Source: CAIVAT01 sp964525995
GTDB lineage: Bacteria > Bacteroidota > Bacteroidia > Bacteroidales > FEN-979
DNA length: 64,000 bases
Direction of reading: 5' to 3'
Assembly: GCA_964525995.1 (NCBI GenBank)
Contig: CAZGIM010000009.1
Location: forward strand, 92,473 to 156,472
In this document: positions 59,295-64,000 of the stretch, in pieces
How positions within the stretch are numbered: position 1 is the stretch's first letter
Layout of the letters: the number at the start of each line of letters is the position of its first letter
The notes under the pieces: generated by a model
Told to the model about the DNA's origin: nothing
The model's database searches: none
Seen by the model: the letters and a program-made list of their open reading frames with translations, nothing else
Translations under genes and position numbers: made by a program

Positions 59295-59735
59295 TTATTC
59301 CAGATCGGGTTCGTTGGACCGTGCACCGGCAGGGGCGGTCTGGACGCGCTTGGCTTCGATACTCAGTGTGGCATGCGGTACGATACGCAACCTGTCCTTG
59401 GGGATCAGTTTTCCGGTCACCCGGCAGATTCCATAGGTTTTATTTTCAATCCGGATCAGGGCATTCTCGAGTGATTTGATGAATTTTTCCTGACGGGCGG
59501 CAAACTTGCTATTCTCTTCCTTCGAAAAAACCTGATATCCCTCCTCCAACACTTTAAAAGTAGGTGAGGTATCATTCGTATCATGCTCATTACCGGTCGT
59601 ATAGGACTCGGTCAGCAGCTTCAGGTCATTTTGTGCCTTTTCCAGTTTTTCAAGGATGATCTGCTTGAACTCCTCAAGTTCCTCATCAGAATAACGGTTC
59701 TTCTCTGCCTGGGGTGTACCTGTTGCTTTTTTCAT
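59295..59735 (-). CDS. TraR/DksA family protein with degenerate zinc finger
   Basis: A 146-residue coiled-coil protein related to DksA/TraR. The helical hairpin covers about 18-105, and the C-terminal globular part has the ENKTYGICRVTGKLIPKDRLRIVPHATLSIEAKR motif. Of the four zinc-binding cysteines of classic DksA only the first remains, so no standard zinc site can form; this is usual in the Bacteroidetes form. DksA-like proteins bind RNA polymerase through its secondary channel. The gene lies between ileS and lspA, an order found in many Bacteroidetes. Confidence 0.88.
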   Translation of the reverse strand: MKKATGTPQAEKNRYSDEELEEFKQIILEKLEKAQNDLKLLTESYTTGNEHDTNDTSPTFKVLEEGYQVFSKEENSKFAARQEKFIKSLENALIRIENKTYGICRVTGKLIPKDRLRIVPHATLSIEAKRVQTAPAGARSNEPDLE

Positions 59736-59818
59736 GATCCAAATTTTTGAATGTTATAATAAAAAAACCGTTGAACCGGATCATAATCTTGATCCTGCTT
59801 CAACAGGAATTTTTCTTC

Positions 59819-62800
59819 TTAATTCACCCTGTTGATTTCCAAATAGGTAGATATCGTGTCGGTCAATTCTACCAGAGTGCCAAACGGCGACTCTGTTACC
59901 GGAACGATCTCAAACGACTGCGCCAGGGTTTCTGCGCAAATATAAGAATTATTCTGATTAACAGCCTCATCAATATCGGGATGGGACCGGAATTTCACCA
60001 CGATTTTATCGGTTACATCAAAACCTTTATCCTTTCGCAGATTTTGAATACGGTTGATGACTTCCCGGGCAATTCCCTCCTTCCACAGCTCCGGAGTTAC
60101 GGTAATATCGAGGGCAACGGTGAGGGATCCCATGTTGGCAATCTGCCATCCGGCGATATCCTCCGAAAGAATCTCAACATCCCCGCGCAAGATCTCAACC
60201 GCCTTGCCTTCGAGGATCAGACCCCATTTTCCCGATTGTTCCAGTATAGTAATTTCCTGTTGTGACATGGATGTGACCGCTTCGGCCACCGCTTTCATAA
60301 GCTTTCCGTACCGGGGACCCAGCTTTTTAAAGTCGGGTTTTACTTTCTTGATCAGGATTCCCGAAGTGTCGGTAATATATTGAAGTTCTTTTACGTTGAC
60401 CTCTGTAAGGATCAGGTTTCTTACTGCATCGATCTGGATTTTCAGGTGTTCGTTTAGCAAGGGGATTAAGATCCGGTTGAGGGGCTGACGCACCCTGATA
60501 TTAGTCTTTTTCCGGATGGAGAGTACCATCGAGGCAATGTTTTGAGCCAATTCCATCCGTTCCTCAAGGTCTTTATCAACCAGGTTCATATCGGCGACCG
60601 GGAAAGAGGTCAGATGGACAGAGTCGGACTCGAGATGGCCGGTAACACGGTTCAGATCCACGAAAAGCCGTTCGGCAAAGAAGGGCGCAATCGGCGCAGA
60701 GAGTTGTGTCGTGACTTCGAGACACCGGTAAAGGGTCTGATAGGCCGATATTTTATCAGTGGAATATTCTCCTTTCCAGAAACGACGGCGACTAAGACGA
60801 ACATACCAATTGCTCAAATGTTCACCCACAAAATCAGCAATGGCCCTTCCCGCTTTGGTCGGTTCGTAGTCGGCATAGCAGGCATCGACAGCCTGTATAA
60901 GGGAATTCAGTTCCGAAAGGATCCAGCGGTCGATCTCCGGTCGTTGATCGTACGCAATTTCCGCTTCACGGTAAGTGAATCCGTCGATATTGGCATAGAG
61001 TGCGAAGAATGCGTAAGTGTTATAAAGGGTTCCGAAAAACTTACGACGGATCTCCTCGATTCCTTCAGAGTCGAATTTCAGGTTATCCCAGGGCTGGGAA
61101 TTGGTGATCATATACCAGCGGGTGGCATCGGGGCCGTATTTCCGGATAGTTTCAAACGGATCAACCGCATTGCCTAATCGTTTCGACATTTTATTTCCAT
61201 TCTTGTCGAGAACCAGTCCGTTTGAAACACAGGTTTTAAACGATACACTGTCGAACAGCATCACTGCGATGGCATGGAGGGTGAAAAACCATCCCCGTGT
61301 TTGATCCACCCCTTCGGCGATGAAGTCGGCCGGGAAATAAGAACGCAGATCAAGCGATTTTTCAAAGGGATAGTGATACTGGGCATAGGGCATGGATCCC
61401 GAGTCGAACCATACATCGATCAGATCCGGCTCCCGGTACATCGGAATGCCGTCGGGGGATACGAGAATGATCTCATCGACAAAGGGACGGTGGAGGTCAA
61501 AGGTTTGGTAGTTTTCTCTGGTCAGGTCGCCCGGAATGAATTTTGCGAGCGGATTTTCCTTCATCACGCCCGCTTTGACCGCTTTCTCGCATTCCTCTTT
61601 CAACAGGGCCACGGAGCCGATACATTTTTCCTGTTGTCCGTCGCGGGTGCGCCAGATCGGCAACGGGGTTCCCCAGAAACGGCTGCGTGAGAGATTCCAG
61701 TCAACGAGGTTTTCAAGCCAGTTTCCGAATCTCCCGGTGCCGGTGCTTTCAGGTTTCCAGTTGATGGTTTTGTTCAGTTCCATCATCTGATCGCGATACG
61801 CCGTGGTTCTGATGAACCAGGAATCAAGCGGATAGTAGAGGATCGGTTTATCGGTACGCCAGCAATGCGGGTATGAATGCTCATATTTCTCCGATTTGAA
61901 GGCCTTGTTCTCATGTTTGAGTTTAATGATGATATCGATATCGACCGGAGGACAATCGTCGGTTTTACAATTTTCATCATATTCGGGTTTTACAAACCTT
62001 CCGGCGTATTCGCCCATCTGTTCGGTGAACCTGCCCTGTTTGTCAACCAGTGTCAATGATCCCAGACCGTATTGGCGCCCTACCCTGAAGTCGTCGGCGC
62101 CGAAACTCGGTGCGATATGAACGATACCGGTGCCATCCTCGGTTGTGACAAAATCACCCAACACGACACGAAAGGGATCACCGTCATCGGGCCGGGTATA
62201 CGGAAGGAGCTGTTCGTAACGGATTCCTTCAAAGTCAGAACCTTTGAATTCAGCTAATACCTGAAAAGGAATGCTCTTATCCCCTTCATGGTACTGGTCG
62301 AGTTCAAGCCGGGCATTTTTTTCAGGAAAGTACTGATGGAGCAGTTCACGGGCAAGGACGACCGTCTGTTCGGTATAAGTGTAAGGATTGTATGTTTTAA
62401 CCAGGACATATCTGATATCCTTTCCCATGGCCAATCCGGTGTTGGAAGGCAGGGTCCAGGGGGTGGTGGTCCAGGCCAGGATATAGAGTTCTCCAAACAG
62501 ATCGCGGTACAGAAATTCGGATGCCGCATCGCGGATTACTTTAAACTGAGCCACCACGGTATGGTCCTTGACCATTTTGTAAGTCCCGGGCTGGTTGAGC
62601 TCATGCGTACTCAGACCTGTTCCGGCTGCAGGCGAATAGGGTTGAATCGTATATCCTTTGTACAGCAGTCCCTTCTCATACAGGTTGCTCAACAGGTACC
62701 AGACACTCTCGATATATTTATTTTCATAAGTAATATAGGGATCATCAAGGTTGAGCCAGTATCCCATCATAACGGTCAGTTCATCCCACAAATCCTTGTA

Positions 62801-63184
62801 TTTCATTACCTCGGAGCGGCATTCACGGTTATAATCCTCAATGGAGATGGATTTGCCGATATCCTCTTTGGTAATCCCCAGCTTTTTTTCCACGCCGATC
62901 TCGATAGGCAATCCATGGGTATCCCACCCGGCTTTCCGGTTTACAAAAAAGCCTTTCATTGTCTTGTAACGGCAAAAAATATCCTTGATGGCCCGGGCCA
63001 TAACATGATGGATCCCGGGAATTCCATTTGCCGAAGGAGGTCCCTCATAGAAAATATAAGGACGATTCCCCCTGGTCTGCTCCAGGCTTTTTTCAAAAGT
63101 CTGATGTTCCTGCCAGTATGACTGGATCTCATTGCCAATCCGGGTAAGGTCCAGGTGTTTGTATTCGGGATAACTGTTATTCAT
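59819..63184 (-). CDS. ileS: isoleucyl-tRNA synthetase, eukaryote-like form
   Basis: Charges tRNA-Ile with isoleucine. The 1121-residue protein is of the longer, type 2 form often resistant to mupirocin. The HIGH-like motif lies in NGIPGIHHVMARAIKDI and the KMSKS-like motif in KNGNKMSKRLGN. The editing domain and a long C-terminal part are present. The start at 63184 (MNNSYPEYKHLDL) is chosen since its N-terminus fits the family; ATG at 63202 is an alternative. A -7 box lies upstream at 63256-63263. dksA-like and lspA genes follow on the same strand. Confidence 0.95.
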   Translation of the reverse strand: MNNSYPEYKHLDLTRIGNEIQSYWQEHQTFEKSLEQTRGNRPYIFYEGPPSANGIPGIHHVMARAIKDIFCRYKTMKGFFVNRKAGWDTHGLPIEIGVEKKLGITKEDIGKSISIEDYNRECRSEVMKYKDLWDELTVMMGYWLNLDDPYITYENKYIESVWYLLSNLYEKGLLYKGYTIQPYSPAAGTGLSTHELNQPGTYKMVKDHTVVAQFKVIRDAASEFLYRDLFGELYILAWTTTPWTLPSNTGLAMGKDIRYVLVKTYNPYTYTEQTVVLARELLHQYFPEKNARLELDQYHEGDKSIPFQVLAEFKGSDFEGIRYEQLLPYTRPDDGDPFRVVLGDFVTTEDGTGIVHIAPSFGADDFRVGRQYGLGSLTLVDKQGRFTEQMGEYAGRFVKPEYDENCKTDDCPPVDIDIIIKLKHENKAFKSEKYEHSYPHCWRTDKPILYYPLDSWFIRTTAYRDQMMELNKTINWKPESTGTGRFGNWLENLVDWNLSRSRFWGTPLPIWRTRDGQQEKCIGSVALLKEECEKAVKAGVMKENPLAKFIPGDLTRENYQTFDLHRPFVDEIILVSPDGIPMYREPDLIDVWFDSGSMPYAQYHYPFEKSLDLRSYFPADFIAEGVDQTRGWFFTLHAIAVMLFDSVSFKTCVSNGLVLDKNGNKMSKRLGNAVDPFETIRKYGPDATRWYMITNSQPWDNLKFDSEGIEEIRRKFFGTLYNTYAFFALYANIDGFTYREAEIAYDQRPEIDRWILSELNSLIQAVDACYADYEPTKAGRAIADFVGEHLSNWYVRLSRRRFWKGEYSTDKISAYQTLYRCLEVTTQLSAPIAPFFAERLFVDLNRVTGHLESDSVHLTSFPVADMNLVDKDLEERMELAQNIASMVLSIRKKTNIRVRQPLNRILIPLLNEHLKIQIDAVRNLILTEVNVKELQYITDTSGILIKKVKPDFKKLGPRYGKLMKAVAEAVTSMSQQEITILEQSGKWGLILEGKAVEILRGDVEILSEDIAGWQIANMGSLTVALDITVTPELWKEGIAREVINRIQNLRKDKGFDVTDKIVVKFRSHPDIDEAVNQNNSYICAETLAQSFEIVPVTESPFGTLVELTDTISTYLEINRVN

Positions 63185-63255
63185 TCGCTGATACTGTTTC
63201 ATCGGCCATTGTTGCCGGGATTCAGGACTGTTGACCGAATCCCGTAAAAGGCGTG

Positions 63256-63263
63256 CAAAGGTA
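63256..63263 (-). promoter_or_regulatory. -7 box of the ileS operon
   Basis: On the minus strand TACCTTTG matches TAnnTTTG. A TTTT lies 18 bases upstream, near the -33 position. The predicted transcript starts near 63249, 47-65 bases before the ileS start. Confidence 0.62.
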
Positions 63264-63348
63264 CAATAAAATTGATAATTGAAAATGTACAATTGACAAT
63301 GAAGCCGGGTCGGAATCATCAACAGGATAATTGTTTAAGTCAAATTCA

Positions 63349-63356
63349 TACTTTTG
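63349..63356 (+). promoter_or_regulatory. -7 box of the nitroreductase gene
   Basis: TACTTTTG, a perfect TAnnTTTG match, lies 18 bases before the ATG at 63375. It overlaps an in-frame TTG at 63354 and so argues against that start. It faces away from the ileS promoter, so the two genes are divergent. Confidence 0.62.
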
Positions 63357-63374
63357 CGCCAAAATTTCCTTCCT

Positions 63375-63908
63375 ATGAATGATACTGCTGCCATCATCCT
63401 CGAAAATATAATGAACCGGAAGAGTGTCCGGAATTTTACAGGCGAATCCGTCACGAAAGATTGTTTGCTTACCTTACTAAAAGCCGCAATGGCTGCGCCC
63501 TCAGCGCGTAACAGGCAACCCTGGGCATTTATCGCCATCACGAAACGGGAGATTCTGGATGCACTTGCGCTTGAATTGCCCTATACCAAAATGCTTGCCG
63601 GCGCCGGTGCAGCGTTGGTGGTTTGTGGCGATACTACGGTCGATCTGAATCCGGACGCTTTCGACTTGTGGTACCAGGATGCTGCCGCGGCCACGGAAAA
63701 TATTTTGCTTGCTGCTGAGGCACTGCGGCTCGGAGCCGTCTGGAGTGCACTCTATCCTTACGCAGAAAGAGAGAACCATGTTCGGCGGGTTCTGAATCTT
63801 CCCGATCCGATAATCCCGTTTTCCATTATTCCAGTCGGACATCCAACCGGCGTTGATCAGCCCAAGGATAAATTCAAGCCCGAACGAATTCATTGGGAGC
63901 AGTGGTAA
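63375..63908 (+). CDS. nitroreductase family protein
   Basis: A 177-residue flavin-dependent reductase of the nitroreductase fold. The N-terminal IMNRKSVRNFTG carries the conserved R-S-V-R-type FMN-binding residues, AAMAAPSARNRQPWAFIAI is the classic second block, and LRLGAVWSALYPY and IPVGHPTG close the fold. Such enzymes reduce quinones or nitro compounds with NAD(P)H. The length is near the short end of the family. No substrate can be named. Downstream is a simple-sequence repeat. Confidence 0.93.
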   Translation: MNDTAAIILENIMNRKSVRNFTGESVTKDCLLTLLKAAMAAPSARNRQPWAFIAITKREILDALALELPYTKMLAGAGAALVVCGDTTVDLNPDAFDLWYQDAAAATENILLAAEALRLGAVWSALYPYAERENHVRRVLNLPDPIIPFSIIPVGHPTGVDQPKDKFKPERIHWEQW

Positions 63909-63975
63909 TTGACAATGGACAATTGACAATGGACAATTGACAATGGAAAATGGAAAATGGAAAATGGAAATACCC
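63909..63975. repeat. simple tandem repeat after the nitroreductase gene
   Basis: TTGACAATGGACAA-type 14-base units repeat about three times, then run into three GGAAAAT-type 7-base units. The same units occur at about 63273-63300 upstream of ileS and in tract D (GGAAAATGG). No gene is seen in the last bases of the window. Confidence 0.75.
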
Positions 63976-64000
63976 ATAAGGCCAAGACATACAAACCGCG

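Noticed and set aside
59295..59735. Treating the DksA-like gene as broken because it lacks zinc-binding cysteines
   Set aside because: The frame is intact and loss of these cysteines with the motif GICRxTGKLIP is usual for this family in Bacteroidetes.

Overview
The window looks like a chromosomal segment of a member of the Bacteroidetes, most likely an anaerobic or microaerobic Bacteroidales-like bacterium. The evidence is a SusC/SusD/SusE starch locus, proteins with type IX secretion C-terminal sorting domains, a long eukaryote-like isoleucyl-tRNA synthetase, a TraR/DksA protein with a degenerate zinc finger next to lspA, FISUMP and LruC proteins, and several promoters of the Bacteroidetes type (TTTG-N19-TAnnTTTG). 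Genes lack strong Shine-Dalgarno sequences. The exact species cannot be told from the sequence alone.

Layout. 1-8.9 kb: cytochrome bd oxidase (cydA, cydB and a 31-residue CydX-like peptide), a large hybrid sensor kinase, a type IX cargo protein, and a small redox operon (DUF2892, OsmC, thioredoxin, DUF302). 9-10.6 kb: two paralogous FISUMP lipoproteins. 10.8-18.2 kb: a molybdenum-dependent sulfur-respiration region, with mobA, a PsrABC/PhsABC-type oxidoreductase, two YeeE/YedE transporters, a rhodanese-fold protein whose only cysteine is its last residue, and a MobB/BioD-like P-loop protein. 18.4-24.5 kb: tRNA-Ser, asparaginase, a LuxE-like protein, then a lipoprotein with PBP2 and RodA. 24.5-30.4 kb: an exopolysaccharide operon (TPR/beta-barrel protein, BcsA-like glycosyltransferase, GH26-like hydrolase) split by a complete insertion sequence with a 6-bp target duplication. 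30.6-37.5 kb: secreted and envelope proteins and an M16 protease. 37.9-49.5 kb: a starch locus with secreted GH13 amylase, SusC, an unusually long SusD carrying inserted SusE/F-like modules, SusE and a periplasmic GH13. 49.8-64 kb: housekeeping genes (HU, tRNA-Phe, coaX, lptC, PpiD-like foldase, atpDC, M23 peptidase, lspA-dksA-ileS, nitroreductase).

How the genes work together. The cyd genes and the redox operon suggest defence against, or use of, traces of oxygen. The molybdoenzyme operon suggests respiration of polysulfide, thiosulfate or a related sulfur compound, with sulfur moved by the YeeE proteins and perhaps by the C-terminal-cysteine rhodanese protein. The starch locus binds, cuts and imports alpha-glucans.

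Non-coding structure is rich. Modular low-complexity tracts with a conserved internal order sit in the gaps of the sulfur operon and elsewhere. A small palindromic element of about 60 bp occurs twice. Two convergent gene pairs share nearly the same terminator hairpin. Two divergent gene pairs have clear back-to-back promoters.
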